A stretch of 64,000 bases of DNA from Pseudomonas sp. RIT-PI-AD (GTDB taxonomy: Bacteria > Pseudomonadota > Gammaproteobacteria > Pseudomonadales > Pseudomonadaceae): contig NZ_JANZKU010000013.1 of NCBI RefSeq assembly GCF_025642785.1, positions 62,001 through 126,000 of the forward strand, read 5' to 3'. The notes under the pieces are model-generated. The model saw only the letters and a program-made list of their open reading frames with translations, was not told where the DNA came from and made no database searches. Of the stretch, positions 41,120 through 50,175 are shown piece by piece. A program made the position numbers and the translations under genes. The first letter of the stretch is position 1. Each line of letters begins with the position of its first letter.

Positions 41120-42049
41120 ATGGAAGAACTTCAAGGCTGTTTCGACGATTTTCGCCATTCCGACGTCGAGGCGATCGCCACCGTCCGCGGTCATGTCCTG
41201 CAAGCATTGCAACAGCACCTTCTGCAACGCGGCTTCAAACAGTTGATGCCGATTCTGATGTCGCCCATCACCGATCCGTTGAATCACGCGGTATATCCCG
41301 CGGAAATCCACTATGAAGAGCGGCGCCTGAAACTCACCGCCAGCATGATCTTCCATAAACAACTGGCATTGACCGCAAAAGGCCATGAGCGGATTTTTAT
41401 CGTCGCTCCGAACATTCGCCTGGAAAAAGCCGAGATCAAGGATTCGGAGAACCACTTGCTGGAATTCTCCCAATTCGACTTCGAAGTACGCGACGGCACC
41501 ATGCATGAAGTCATGGCCCTGATCGAAGGCCTGGTGAAGCACGTGTTCGCCACCGTCGAGCGCGATTGCGCCGCCGAGCTCCAGCAATTGGGCCGCACCC
41601 TGCCGCGCTACGACGAGGCCTTCCCGATCTACAGCTCGGACGAGCTGCGCGCCGAGCACGGCGACGACTTCGAGAAGATCATGTCGGCGCAGGCACGCAC
41701 GCCCTTCTTCGTGACCAACTACCGCCGCGAGTTCTACGACCGTGAGACCCCCGGCCTGCGCGGCGCCTACAACAACTACGACCTGATCTATCCCGAGGGC
41801 TACGGCGAGGCGCTGTCGGGGGCGGAGCGGGAATTCGAGTACCAGCAGATCCTCTACCGCATGGACGAGCTGTCGATGGACAAGGCGCCCTTCGCCAACT
41901 ACCTCGAAGTCGCCCGCCGCGGCCTGCTGCCGGCCAGCGCCGGCGGCGGCCTGGGCATCGAGCGCCTGCTCAAGTTCATCTGCGGCAAACGCCGGATCCG
42001 CGACGTCTCCCTGTTCGACCGCAGCGTCGGCACCTCCTTCCTGTTCTGA
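41120..42049 (+). CDS. Class II aminoacyl-tRNA synthetase-like ligase (AsnRS catalytic-core paralogue)
   Basis: A 309-aa class II synthetase catalytic core related to aspartyl/asparaginyl-tRNA synthetase but without the N-terminal anticodon-binding domain. Motif 2 is seen as IRLEKAEIKDSENHLLEFSQFDFEV. Motif 3 appears as GGGLGIERLLKFICGKRRIRDVSLF, where the usual Pro-Arg after Phe is Asp-Arg. Stand-alone cores of this kind include archaeal asparagine synthetase (AS-AR). ATG at 41120 is chosen over 41015 because conserved sequence begins there, though its ribosome-binding site is weak. It leads the glutamate mutase cluster and plausibly activates a carboxylate of (methyl)aspartate. That substrate is inference. 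Confidence 0.8.
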   Translation: MEELQGCFDDFRHSDVEAIATVRGHVLQALQQHLLQRGFKQLMPILMSPITDPLNHAVYPAEIHYEERRLKLTASMIFHKQLALTAKGHERIFIVAPNIRLEKAEIKDSENHLLEFSQFDFEVRDGTMHEVMALIEGLVKHVFATVERDCAAELQQLGRTLPRYDEAFPIYSSDELRAEHGDDFEKIMSAQARTPFFVTNYRREFYDRETPGLRGAYNNYDLIYPEGYGEALSGAEREFEYQQILYRMDELSMDKAPFANYLEVARRGLLPASAGGGLGIERLLKFICGKRRIRDVSLFDRSVGTSFLF

Positions 42050-42109
42050 TCGGCCACCCCGTGCCTCTGCCGCGTACCTGCGCGGCGGACGCGCGCCGGA
42101 GATATCGCC

Positions 42110-43174
42110 ATGGCAGCCCCCCTGCGCATCCACTGGTGCTCGCCGCTGGACAGCGGCCAGCAGAAAGCATCGGAAAAGTACAACACCGGCGCGCTCGACT
42201 TCGCCGGCATCGTCGATTTCGCTCAGGAAGCCGAGGCCCTGGGCATCGATTCGCTGCTGATGGGCATCAGCTACCACATGCCCGACCCGCTGCCGATGAT
42301 CGGCGCCCTGGTGCGCGAGACCGAGCGGGTCAACTTCATCCTCGCCTACCGCCCCGGCCTGTTGCCGCCCACGCTGTTCACCCAGATCGTCAACACGATT
42401 TCCTGGATGTCCGACAAGCGCATCGCGCTGAATCTAGTGGCCGGCATCTCGCCGGACGAGCAGGCCTACTACGGCGATTTCGTTGGCCATGACGGTCGCT
42501 ACGAACGCACCTCCGAGTTCCTCGACATCCTCCATCGCTTCTGGAAAGGCGAAACGCCGCTGACCCACCACGGTGAGCATTACCGCATCGAGCAGGCGCA
42601 ACTCGGCCTGCCGTTCAAAGACGGCGGCCGGCCGCGCATCTACCTGAGCGGCGCCTCCGAGATCGCCCAGCGCATCGCCGTGCAGCACAGCGATTGCTGG
42701 CTGCGCTACGGCGACACCCCCGAAGGCATCGCCGCCGCCAGCGCCCCGGTGCTCGAAGGCGGCTGCGCGGTGGGCATCCGCATGCACATCCTCGCCCGCG
42801 AGACCCGCGAGGAAGCGCTGGCGGACGTCGAGGCGATGATGGAGAACCCGGACGAACAGCACCGCGAGTGGGTGCGCCAGTTCGTCGGCCGCTGCGACTC
42901 GGAGGCGGTGAAGACCTCCTTCCGCCTCGCCGACAAGGCCGAGCACGACTGGCTGTCGCCGATGCTCTGGTCCGGCGCGGTGGCCTATCGCGGCGGCCCG
43001 GCGCTCTGCGTGGTGGGCAACTATCAGGAAGTCGCCGACTACCTGTTCGCCTACAAGAAGGCCGGGGTCAGCGAGTTCATTTTCTCCGGCTGGCCGACCC
43101 GCGACGAAATGCGCCGCTTCTGCCAGCACGTGCTGCCGCGCCTGCGCGCCCTGGAAGCCGCCGAACATGGCTGA
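42110..43174 (+). CDS. LLM-class flavin-dependent monooxygenase
   Basis: A 354-aa luciferase-like TIM-barrel monooxygenase, in the alkanesulfonate-monooxygenase branch by its sequence style. The N-terminal strand (RIHWCSPLDSG), the LALNLVAGISPDEQAYYG segment, HDGRYERTSEFLDIL and a C-terminal GVSEFIFSGWPTRDEMRRF segment are visible. It would use reduced FMN, so a separate reductase elsewhere is needed. The stop overlaps the exporter start by eight bases. In this cluster it most likely oxidises an amine or C-H position of the product. The reaction is unknown. Confidence 0.9.
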   Translation: MAAPLRIHWCSPLDSGQQKASEKYNTGALDFAGIVDFAQEAEALGIDSLLMGISYHMPDPLPMIGALVRETERVNFILAYRPGLLPPTLFTQIVNTISWMSDKRIALNLVAGISPDEQAYYGDFVGHDGRYERTSEFLDILHRFWKGETPLTHHGEHYRIEQAQLGLPFKDGGRPRIYLSGASEIAQRIAVQHSDCWLRYGDTPEGIAAASAPVLEGGCAVGIRMHILARETREEALADVEAMMENPDEQHREWVRQFVGRCDSEAVKTSFRLADKAEHDWLSPMLWSGAVAYRGGPALCVVGNYQEVADYLFAYKKAGVSEFIFSGWPTRDEMRRFCQHVLPRLRALEAAEHG

Positions 43175-44387
43175 CGCGCGGGTGTTGCGGCGCTTCGGCG
43201 CCGGCCTGCTGTGCGCCCTGCTGGCGGAACAGACGGTGCTGTTCGCGGTACCCCTGATGATCTTCCAGAGCAGCGGCAACGTCAGTTATTCCGGCGTGGC
43301 CTTCGCCCTGGAGTGGTTGCCCGCCCTGCTCGCCTATCCCTTCGCCGGGCTGCTCGCCGACCGTTTCGGCGGGCGCCTGTTGTTCCGCCGGGCGAACGCC
43401 GCCCGCGCCGCCTGTCTGGCGCTGACCCTGGGAGTCAGCCTGTGGCGCCCGGAATGGACGGTCTACGCGCTGATCGTCAACGCGGTGCTGCTGTCGCTGC
43501 TGATGGCGCCGGTGCGCATGGCGGTGGAGAAGAGCGTGCCGCTGATCGCCGGCGCGCAACTGGCGCGCTGCCAGTCCCTGGTGCAGAACATGGAGTTGCT
43601 GGCGATGGCCCTGGGCCCGGCGCTGGCGGCCCTGCTCGCGGTGTACACCGGCAAGCTGGCGCTGCTGGGCTTCGCCCTGCTCGCCTTCGCCTCGGCCGCG
43701 CTGTGCTGGCGCGGCCTGCCCAACGCACCCTCGACCAGCCGGGCCGCCGGCGTGCTGCACGACCTCGCCCTGGGCTGGCGCCTGCTGCTGGACAACCCGC
43801 CGGTGCTGAGCCTGGCGCTGCTCAATTTCACCATCAACCTGGCCTTCGCCGCGGTACTCAGCGCCAACGCCTTCATGATCACCGGCCTGTTCGGCGCCGC
43901 CGACGGCGCCTTCGGCCTGATGAACGCCGGTGCCGGCGCCCTCGGCCTGCTGAATTTCATCCTGGTCCCGCGCCTGCTCGCCTGGATGTCGATCTATCGC
44001 CTCGGCGCGCTGGGTTTCGGCCTGCTGTGCCTGGGCCTGATCAGCATGGGGCTGGCCAGCGGCGTACTGGCGTATGCGCTGAGTTTCCTGCTGGCGATGG
44101 GCGGCGGCGCGCTGTTCAACGTGTTCAACCGCACCCAGCGGATCAAGGCCATCGCCCCGGATCACCTGGGCAAGGTGATGGGCCCCTTCTACCTGGTCAA
44201 CCTGCTCTCCTATCCGCTCGGCGGCCTGCTCACCGCCAGCATCGGCCACCGCTACGGCGTGCAGCCGCTGGTGCTGAGCCTGGCGCTGTTGCTCACGGTG
44301 CCCGGCGCCCTGTTGTTCTGCCTGACCACCCGACGCTTCCGCGTCGCGTTGGATCGTCCTTCCCCGGCTATGGAGATTCCGCAATGA
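43167..44387 (+). CDS. MFS exporter of the biosynthetic cluster
   Basis: A 406-aa major facilitator with twelve predicted helices and the MFS signature PFAGLLADRFGGRLLFRRAN after helix 2. It resembles the EntS/macrolide-efflux (MFS_3) group, and the DHLGKVMGPFYLVNLLSYPLGGL segment in the second half supports export rather than uptake. Its start overlaps the LLM gene by eight bases and its stop overlaps the mutase gene (ATGA), so it is firmly in the operon. It probably secretes the cluster product or confers self-protection. Export is inferred from the family and context. Confidence 0.9.
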   Translation: MADARVLRRFGAGLLCALLAEQTVLFAVPLMIFQSSGNVSYSGVAFALEWLPALLAYPFAGLLADRFGGRLLFRRANAARAACLALTLGVSLWRPEWTVYALIVNAVLLSLLMAPVRMAVEKSVPLIAGAQLARCQSLVQNMELLAMALGPALAALLAVYTGKLALLGFALLAFASAALCWRGLPNAPSTSRAAGVLHDLALGWRLLLDNPPVLSLALLNFTINLAFAAVLSANAFMITGLFGAADGAFGLMNAGAGALGLLNFILVPRLLAWMSIYRLGALGFGLLCLGLISMGLASGVLAYALSFLLAMGGGALFNVFNRTQRIKAIAPDHLGKVMGPFYLVNLLSYPLGGLLTASIGHRYGVQPLVLSLALLLTVPGALLFCLTTRRFRVALDRPSPAMEIPQ

Positions 44388-44839
44388 CGGTAACGCCCCA
44401 GTGTGTGATCGCGACGGTCGAATCCGACTCGCACATGTGGAACCTGGTCTACCTGCAGCTCTGGCTGGCGGAGCACGGCTTCGCGGTGAAGAACCTCGGC
44501 AGTTGCACCCCGGTGGACGACGTGCTCGCCGCCCTCGACCGCGGCCGTCCGAACCTGCTGGTGATCAGCAGCGTCAACGGCCACGGCTACGCCCAGGGCA
44601 AGGCGCTGATCCGCCAGGTACGCCGACTGCACCCCGACCTGCCCTGCGTGATCGGCGGCAAGCTCACCACCTCCGAGGAAGGCACCCTGGCGGTGCAGCA
44701 GGAACTGGTCGCCGCGGGCTTCACCGAGGTGTTCGTCGGGCCCGACGCCATCGAAGCCTTCGGCCGCTTCCTCGACACCCTGCGCGGGGCCCAGGCGCAC
44801 CCCGCGCTCACCGTCGCCACCGCCCAGACCTGGGGCTGA
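44384..44839 (+). CDS. Cobalamin-binding small subunit of a methylaspartate (glutamate) mutase-like enzyme
   Basis: A 151-aa B12-binding domain homologous to GlmS/MutS. The cobalamin-ligand region reads ESDSHMWN (D15, H17), so the D-x-H pair is kept while the Gly of the D-x-H-x-x-G motif is Asn. The conserved SxL-like SSVNGHGYAQ segment follows and GGKLTTSEEG fits the GG(N/K)L motif. It is 3' of the exporter (ATGA overlap) and two genes before the large subunit. Together they should rearrange L-glutamate to (2S,3S)-3-methylaspartate or act on a close analogue. Confidence 0.88.
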   Translation: MTVTPQCVIATVESDSHMWNLVYLQLWLAEHGFAVKNLGSCTPVDDVLAALDRGRPNLLVISSVNGHGYAQGKALIRQVRRLHPDLPCVIGGKLTTSEEGTLAVQQELVAAGFTEVFVGPDAIEAFGRFLDTLRGAQAHPALTVATAQTWG

Positions 44840-44880
44840 GCTTCCGCTCGCTCCTCCCCCCTTCGCAAAGGATCGCCTCG

Positions 44881-46116
44881 ATGCATATCGTCATCGTCAA
44901 TCGCTGGCCGCGCTTCCATGACGGACGCCGCTGGGACAACGAACTGACCCGCTACGAAGACTTCATCGACCACGACCGCCACCGCGTCAGCTACGTGGTC
45001 GACGGCCCGGGCGCCGACGGCGTGCTCGCCGCACCGGACCGCATCGCCCATCGGGTGCAAGTCGACGACGTCAACCGCTTCGAGTCGCTGCGCGACGCGG
45101 TGGCCGAGATCGTCGAGCGGGTCGGCCCGGTGGATCGCCTGGTCGCGCTGTCGGAATTCACCCTGGAGATCGCCGCGCGGGTCCGTGAGGCGCTGGACAT
45201 CCCCGGCCATGGCCCGGCGGAGGTGGCGGTCTACCGCGACAAGGCGCGGATGAAGGAAGTGCTCCAGGAACACGGCATCCCGGTGCCGCGCTTCGCCCGC
45301 TGCACCTCCGCCGAACAGGGGCTGCGCTTCGCCGAGGAGGTGGGCTACCCGTTGATCGTCAAGCCGGTGGACGGCGCGGCGAGCATCGGCGTGGTGAAGG
45401 TGGAAGACGCCGAGGCCCTGGCCCGCCTGCTCGGCGAAGTGGACCTGGCGCGCTACGAAATCGAAGCCTTCATCGAGGGGCAGGTCTACCACATCGATGG
45501 TTTCACCGACGCCGAGGGCGAGGTGCCCTTCCAGGTGGTGTCGCGCTACCTGAACAGTTGCCTGGACTTCGCCCGCGCCGAACCCCTGGGCTCGGTGATG
45601 CTCCAGGCTTCGCCGCTGCGCGAGCGCATCGAGGCCTTCAGCGAGCGGTGCCTGCGCGCGCTGGCGCTGTGCAATACCGCCTTCCACCTGGAAATCTTCC
45701 TGCGCCCGGACGGCTCGCCGGTGTTCCTGGAGATCGGCGCGCGGGTCGGCGGCAGCGAGGTGCCGCACCTGCTGAACAAGGTGTTCGGGGTCAACCTCTA
45801 CGAACACTGGCTGCGCCGCCTGGCCGGGGAAAACCCGCCGCTGCCGCAACGCCAGGGCGACCCCAGCGGCGGCTGGCTGGTGATCCCGAAACCCGCCCGG
45901 TTGCCCTGCCGGGTGCTGGAAGCGCAGTCCCTGCGCGGGCGCCTGCCGACCCTGTGGCGCGAACTGCTGCCGTTGCCCGGGGAGGTCCTCGAGGCCGGCG
46001 GCAGCTACGACGCCCTGCACAGCGGGCGTTTCATCTTCGTCGGCGACGAAGCCGACGTCGAACGGGACATCCGCCACGCCATGCACAGCTTCCATTTCAG
46101 GGCCGAACCGCTATGA
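44881..46116 (+). CDS. ATP-grasp ligase 1 of the cluster
   Basis: A 411-aa ATP-grasp enzyme forming a carboxylate-amine bond through an acyl-phosphate. The N-terminal pre-ATP-grasp domain starts MHIVIVNRWPRFHDGRR. The nucleotide-binding core has YPLIVKPVDGAASIGVVKV (about residues 155-173), IEAFIEGQVYHIDGF, and the metal-binding FLEIGARVGGSEVPHLL with Glu and Asn/Arg ligands (about 280-296). The C-terminal part is carbamoyl-phosphate-synthase-like. ATG at 44881; the stop overlaps the PP-loop gene (ATGA). Amino-acid ligases of this type make dipeptides; the substrate is unknown. Confidence 0.9.
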   Translation: MHIVIVNRWPRFHDGRRWDNELTRYEDFIDHDRHRVSYVVDGPGADGVLAAPDRIAHRVQVDDVNRFESLRDAVAEIVERVGPVDRLVALSEFTLEIAARVREALDIPGHGPAEVAVYRDKARMKEVLQEHGIPVPRFARCTSAEQGLRFAEEVGYPLIVKPVDGAASIGVVKVEDAEALARLLGEVDLARYEIEAFIEGQVYHIDGFTDAEGEVPFQVVSRYLNSCLDFARAEPLGSVMLQASPLRERIEAFSERCLRALALCNTAFHLEIFLRPDGSPVFLEIGARVGGSEVPHLLNKVFGVNLYEHWLRRLAGENPPLPQRQGDPSGGWLVIPKPARLPCRVLEAQSLRGRLPTLWRELLPLPGEVLEAGGSYDALHSGRFIFVGDEADVERDIRHAMHSFHFRAEPL

Positions 46117-47615
46117 ACCTCGCTGCCCCCTCGCCGGCCCGCGCGCCGGATGCCGCACTGCTGGACAGCCTGCGCGCCTACTTCAAACCGGTCGAACTGG
46201 ACGCCCTGGAGATCCTCGGCGAACGCCTGCTGGCCGCCGCCGGCGGGCTGGAACGCCTGGCCGACTACAAGCTGATGGTGGCCTACGGCGGCGGCAAGGA
46301 CAGTTCCTACACCGTCGCTTTCATGCGCGCCGTGCAACTGCACCTGGCCGAACGCCACGGCCGCACCTTCCGCCTGCGCATCGCCAACATGCGCCACGCC
46401 GGGGTGCCCGACGCGGTGATGGCGAACATCGACCGGGTCTACCGCGCGCTGGCCCTGTACCACGACCCGCGGGTGGAGATGCTGGTGGTGGATCATCGCG
46501 AGATCCGCCCGTTCGAGCGTCACCTGCCGTTCCCCGAGGCGGTGCGCGCGATGAACCGCTTCGACGTGCTGATGAACGGCCATCGCACCGCCGGCGATGG
46601 CCGGCCGACCTTCTGCAACAGCTGCAACCTGGCGGTAGCCGACTTCTACGGGCGCGCCGCCTGGTGGCAGGGCGGAGTCGACGCGGTGGTCACCGGCGAT
46701 TCGCGCAAGGAGCAGAAGCACTATTTCACCTGGATCATGCGCCTGGCCCAACGCCTCGGCCTGGACGTCGAGGACTGCCGGCGCCAGGGCTTCCGCGGCC
46801 TGCTGCAAGCCCTCGACGGCGTGGCGCAGAGCTACTTCGTCGAACTGTTCGGCGAGGGCTTCGCCGTCGAACGGGCGGAACGCCGCGTCGCCTGCGGCAG
46901 CGAGGTCGCCGACCCGGACTTCGTCAGCATCTACGACCTGGTCAGCTATCGGGTCGAGGACCACTGGGAGCTGCTCACCGAGTTCCTCGGCTTCCGCTTC
47001 GAGGAACTGGCCTTCAGCTTCACCGAGTCGGATTGCGCCAACCCCATGTTGATGGCGCATTTCCGCGGCCTCAAGGCGCAATACGTGCAGGGCCGGCACT
47101 ACCACGAGGGCATCCGCGAGTACCTGGAGCTGGCCCTGGCGCTGATGCGCAAGAAGGAAATCCCCCAGCGCCTGATCGACCTGGCGATGGCCGCCTACTC
47201 CAGCCCGGCCGGGATCGAGGCGCGCCGCGCCCTGGCCGCAGGCTTCGCCGAAGAGGCCTTCGGCCTGGACGAGATGCAACTGGCCTGCATGCAGTTCGCC
47301 CCCTTCGTCGACGCCGGACGCGAACTGTCCGCGTTCCTCGCCGCCTGCCATCCGCAGCGCCTGGCCGACCTGGCGGACCTGCATGCCCTGCTCGCCGGTG
47401 CCGACGACCACCCGGCGGCCGCCGCCTGGCTGGCGGACGTCAGCGGGCTGCCGCTGGAGGCCCTGCGCAGCCTGTATGCCCATGAGCGGATCGACTTCGA
47501 CAGCGACGCCACGCTGATCGCCCGGGTACGCGCCGGCGACCCGCACAAGGGCCGCATCGCCCGCTACGACCCCCGCACCGGCGAAACCCTGGTGGAAATG
47601 GTCTCGGGGCGCTAG
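46113..47615 (+). CDS. PP-loop (N-type ATP pyrophosphatase) protein
   Basis: A 500-aa protein with an N-type ATP pyrophosphatase domain. The PP-loop is LMVAYGGGKDSSYTVAF (about residues 48-64), a GGGKDS variant of SGGxDS. An RIANMRHAG segment and a FCNSCNLAVADF Cys-pair (about 165-176) follow, and VVTGDSRKEQKHY comes next. Such domains adenylate a carboxylate, amide or nucleobase oxygen, as in asparagine synthetase B, argininosuccinate synthase or tRNA thiolases. The C-terminal 250 residues match nothing I recognise. ATG at 46113, coupled to the ATP-grasp gene. In this cluster it likely performs an amidation, amidination or sulfur transfer. Confidence 0.8.
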   Translation: MNLAAPSPARAPDAALLDSLRAYFKPVELDALEILGERLLAAAGGLERLADYKLMVAYGGGKDSSYTVAFMRAVQLHLAERHGRTFRLRIANMRHAGVPDAVMANIDRVYRALALYHDPRVEMLVVDHREIRPFERHLPFPEAVRAMNRFDVLMNGHRTAGDGRPTFCNSCNLAVADFYGRAAWWQGGVDAVVTGDSRKEQKHYFTWIMRLAQRLGLDVEDCRRQGFRGLLQALDGVAQSYFVELFGEGFAVERAERRVACGSEVADPDFVSIYDLVSYRVEDHWELLTEFLGFRFEELAFSFTESDCANPMLMAHFRGLKAQYVQGRHYHEGIREYLELALALMRKKEIPQRLIDLAMAAYSSPAGIEARRALAAGFAEEAFGLDEMQLACMQFAPFVDAGRELSAFLAACHPQRLADLADLHALLAGADDHPAAAAWLADVSGLPLEALRSLYAHERIDFDSDATLIARVRAGDPHKGRIARYDPRTGETLVEMVSGR

Positions 47616-47617
47616 GC

Positions 47618-48877
47618 ATGCGGACGAGCGATGGCGGCCATTTCCAGCGCTTCATCGAGCGCGCCCGGCTACGCGATGAGTTGGTGGTGCAGCCGCGCAT
47701 GGGCTTCGGCGCGCTGCCGGCCATGCGCGCGGGACTGGACGCGGTGGCCGCGCTCCCCTGCAAGGCCATCGGCACCATTACCCTGGACAGCTATACCCGC
47801 GTCGGCGACTACGCCAGCGCCCTGCGCTGCCTGGCGGAGGGCCAGCCGCTGAATGGCTTCCCGATCGTCAGCCACTCCGTCGAGGCGATCCGCGGGATGC
47901 TCGATGGCCTCTACGGCGCGGACTTCCCGATCCAGGTACGCCACGGCACCGCGCAGCCCCAACGGGTGTTCCAGCGCATCGCCGAACTCGGCCTGGACGC
48001 CACCGAAGGCGGCCCGGTGTCCTATTGCATGCCTTACAGCCGGCTGCCCCTGGCCCGCGCCGTCGAGGCCTGGGCGGAGAGCTGCCGGCTGTTCGCCGAC
48101 GCCAGCGCCTCCGCCCACATCGAAAGCTTCGGCGGCTGCCTGCTGGGCCAGCTCTGCCCGCCCTCGCTGCTGATCGCCATGGCGTTGCTGGAAGGGTTGT
48201 TCTTCCACCGCTACGGAGTGCGCAGCGTGTCTCTCAGCTACGCCCAGGGCACCTCCATGGCCCAGGACCTGGGCGCGCTGCGCGCCCTGCGCGAACTGGC
48301 CGGGGAATACCTGGGCGACGGCCATTGGCACGTGGTGGTGTATTCCTACATGGGCGTGTTCCCCGCCACCCTCCACGGCGCCCGCGCGCTGATCTGCGAC
48401 AGCGCGCGGCTGGCACGCAAGGCCGGCTGCGAGCGGCTGATCGTCAAGACCATCGCCGAGTCGCGGCAGATCCCCTCGGTGGCGGACAACCTGGAAGCGC
48501 TGGAGATGGCCGCGCGGGTCGCCGGCGAAACCGCGCGGGATGCCGAACCCGCCGCGACCGGCTACTACGAGGAGATCCTCTTCGAGGCGCGCCGGCTGGT
48601 GGACACCGTCCTCGACCTGCACGCCGACCTCGGCGAGGCCCTGACCCGCGCCTTCGCCCGAGGCCTGCTGGACATCCCCTTCTGCCTGCACGCCGACAAC
48701 CCCGGCCGCGCCACCACCCGCATCGACGGCGAAGGCGCGCTGCGTTGGGGCAACGTCGGCGGCCTGCCGCTGCCGCGCAGCAGCGGCCTGTCCAGCCAGG
48801 GCCCGGGCATCCGCTCGGCGGAACTGTTCCAGATGTTGCACTACACGGTGAGCCGCTATGACCAACCCTTGCACTGA
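47618..48877 (+). CDS. Methylaspartate (glutamate) mutase large subunit, GlmE/MutE-like
   Basis: A 419-aa B12-dependent carbon-skeleton mutase large subunit (TIM barrel). It has VQPRMGFGALPAMRAGLD, TITLDSYTRVGDYASA, GFPIVSHSVEAIR, QVRHGTAQP and a C-terminal VGGLPLPRSSGLSSQG segment near 385-400, matching GlmE. GlmE proteins are usually about 480 aa, so this is a short version. ATG at 47618 is 3 bp after the PP-loop stop; the 3' end overlaps the second ATP-grasp gene by 20 bp. No reactivase (MutL) is present. The pair with 44384-44839 should yield 3-methylaspartate. Confidence 0.9.
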   Translation: MRTSDGGHFQRFIERARLRDELVVQPRMGFGALPAMRAGLDAVAALPCKAIGTITLDSYTRVGDYASALRCLAEGQPLNGFPIVSHSVEAIRGMLDGLYGADFPIQVRHGTAQPQRVFQRIAELGLDATEGGPVSYCMPYSRLPLARAVEAWAESCRLFADASASAHIESFGGCLLGQLCPPSLLIAMALLEGLFFHRYGVRSVSLSYAQGTSMAQDLGALRALRELAGEYLGDGHWHVVVYSYMGVFPATLHGARALICDSARLARKAGCERLIVKTIAESRQIPSVADNLEALEMAARVAGETARDAEPAATGYYEEILFEARRLVDTVLDLHADLGEALTRAFARGLLDIPFCLHADNPGRATTRIDGEGALRWGNVGGLPLPRSSGLSSQGPGIRSAELFQMLHYTVSRYDQPLH

Positions 48878-50111
48878 GCCGAACGCCGCCCCGCTGGTGC
48901 TGGTGGACGCCTTCTCCACCGGCGCGCTGCTCGCCCAGGCCCTGGCCACGCGCCGCCCGCTGCTGCACGTGCGCTCGCGCGACGACATGCCGGCGGCCTT
49001 CGCCGCCAGTTGCCCGCGCCACCTGTTCGCCGCCCACTACACGCTGGCGGACGGCGGCGTGCAGCCGCTGATCGCGCGGCTCGCCGCCCACGCGCCCGCG
49101 GCGGTGCTGACCGGCAGCGAATTCGGCGTCGAGCTCGCCGACCGCCTGGCCGCCGGGCTGGGGCTGTTGGGCAACGACCCGGCGCTGTCGACCGCGCGCC
49201 GCGACAAGGCGCTGATGGCCGAGCGGGTCGCCGCGGCGGGCCTGCCGGTGGCCGGGCAACTGCGCACCGAGTCGGCCGCCGAGGCCCTCGCCTGGTTCGC
49301 CGCGCGCCAGGGCGCCAGGGTGGTGGTCAAGCCGCTGGACAGCGCCGGCTCGGACAACGTGTTCATTTGCCAGGACGCCGCCCAGGTGAAGGCCGCCGTC
49401 GAGCGCATCCTCGGCGCCACCAACCTGATGATGCGCGCCAACTCGGCGGTGCTGCTGCAGGACTACCTGGAGGGCGACGAGTACGTGATCAACAGCGTCA
49501 GCCATGCCGGCCGGCACTGGATCAGCGACGTCTGGAAGTGCCGCAAGACGCTCAGCGCCGACGGCCGCAAGATCTACGACTACGAGGACCTGCAGCCGGC
49601 CGACGCCGCCGAGCTGCCGGCCCTGCTCGACTACGCCGAAGGGGTGCTGGACGCCCTCGGCATCGCCTACGGGCCGGCCCACACCGAGCTGATCCTCACC
49701 GCCGCCGGGCCGCGCCTGCTGGAAACCGGCGCGCGCCTGTCCGGGCTGGCCAATCCGGATGCCTTGCAGGCCGCCACCGGCAACGACCAGGTGGCCCTCA
49801 CCTGCGCCTGCTACCTGGACCCGCCGCGCCTGGAAGCGACGCCCCGTCGCTACCGGGTGCTGCGCCAGGCGCGCTGCCTGAACCTGATCGCCCATCGCGG
49901 CGGCGCCTTCCCCCGGGCCGCGGTGAGCGCCCGGCTGGAAAGCCTGGAGAGTTTCCAGAGCGCGCGCTTCCGCCTCGCCGAAGGCGCCGCCGGGGTTCCC
50001 ACGGTGGACCTGAACAGCTCGCCCGGAGCGGTCTTCCTGGTCCATCCGGACCCTACCCGAATCGCCGCGGACTACCGCGCCTACCGAGACTGGGAGGCCG
50101 CCACGCTGTAA
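48858..50111 (+). CDS. ATP-grasp ligase 2 of the cluster
   Basis: A 417-aa ATP-grasp amino-acid ligase. The N-terminal domain is Rossmann-like ([17 protein letters not shown]). The nucleotide-binding core shows [21 protein letters not shown] (about residues 150-170) and [22 protein letters not shown]. The metal-binding region follows as [19 protein letters not shown] (about 285-303), where the usual Glu-x-Asn-x-Arg is Glu-x-Gly-x-Arg, as in several ligases of BacD/L-amino-acid-ligase type. It overlaps the mutase large-subunit gene by 20 bp. With ligase 1 it suggests a product with two amide bonds. Substrates unknown. Confidence 0.9.
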   Translation: MTNPCTEPNAAPLVLVDAFSTGALLAQALATRRPLLHVRSRDDMPAAFAASCPRHLFAAHYTLADGGVQPLIARLAAHAPAAVLTGSEFGVELADRLAAGLGLLGNDPALSTARRDKALMAERVAAAGLPVAGQLRTESAAEALAWFAARQGARVVVKPLDSAGSDNVFICQDAAQVKAAVERILGATNLMMRANSAVLLQDYLEGDEYVINSVSHAGRHWISDVWKCRKTLSADGRKIYDYEDLQPADAAELPALLDYAEGVLDALGIAYGPAHTELILTAAGPRLLETGARLSGLANPDALQAATGNDQVALTCACYLDPPRLEATPRRYRVLRQARCLNLIAHRGGAFPRAAVSARLESLESFQSARFRLAEGAAGVPTVDLNSSPGAVFLVHPDPTRIAADYRAYRDWEAATL

Positions 50112-50129
50112 CGGCGGCGTCCTTCCGAA

Positions 50130-50145
50130 CCCCGCACATGCGGGG
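50130..50145 (+). other. Short perfect hairpin before the panB paralogue
   Basis: CCCCGCACATGCGGGG forms a 7-bp G/C stem with a 2-nt centre between the second ATP-grasp gene and the panB-like gene. No U-tract follows, so it is more likely a processing or attenuation element that lets panB be expressed at a different level from the coupled genes upstream. Confidence 0.4.
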
Positions 50146-50175
50146 CTATCCATCGTCCCGCAGAGGAGCGAAGCC

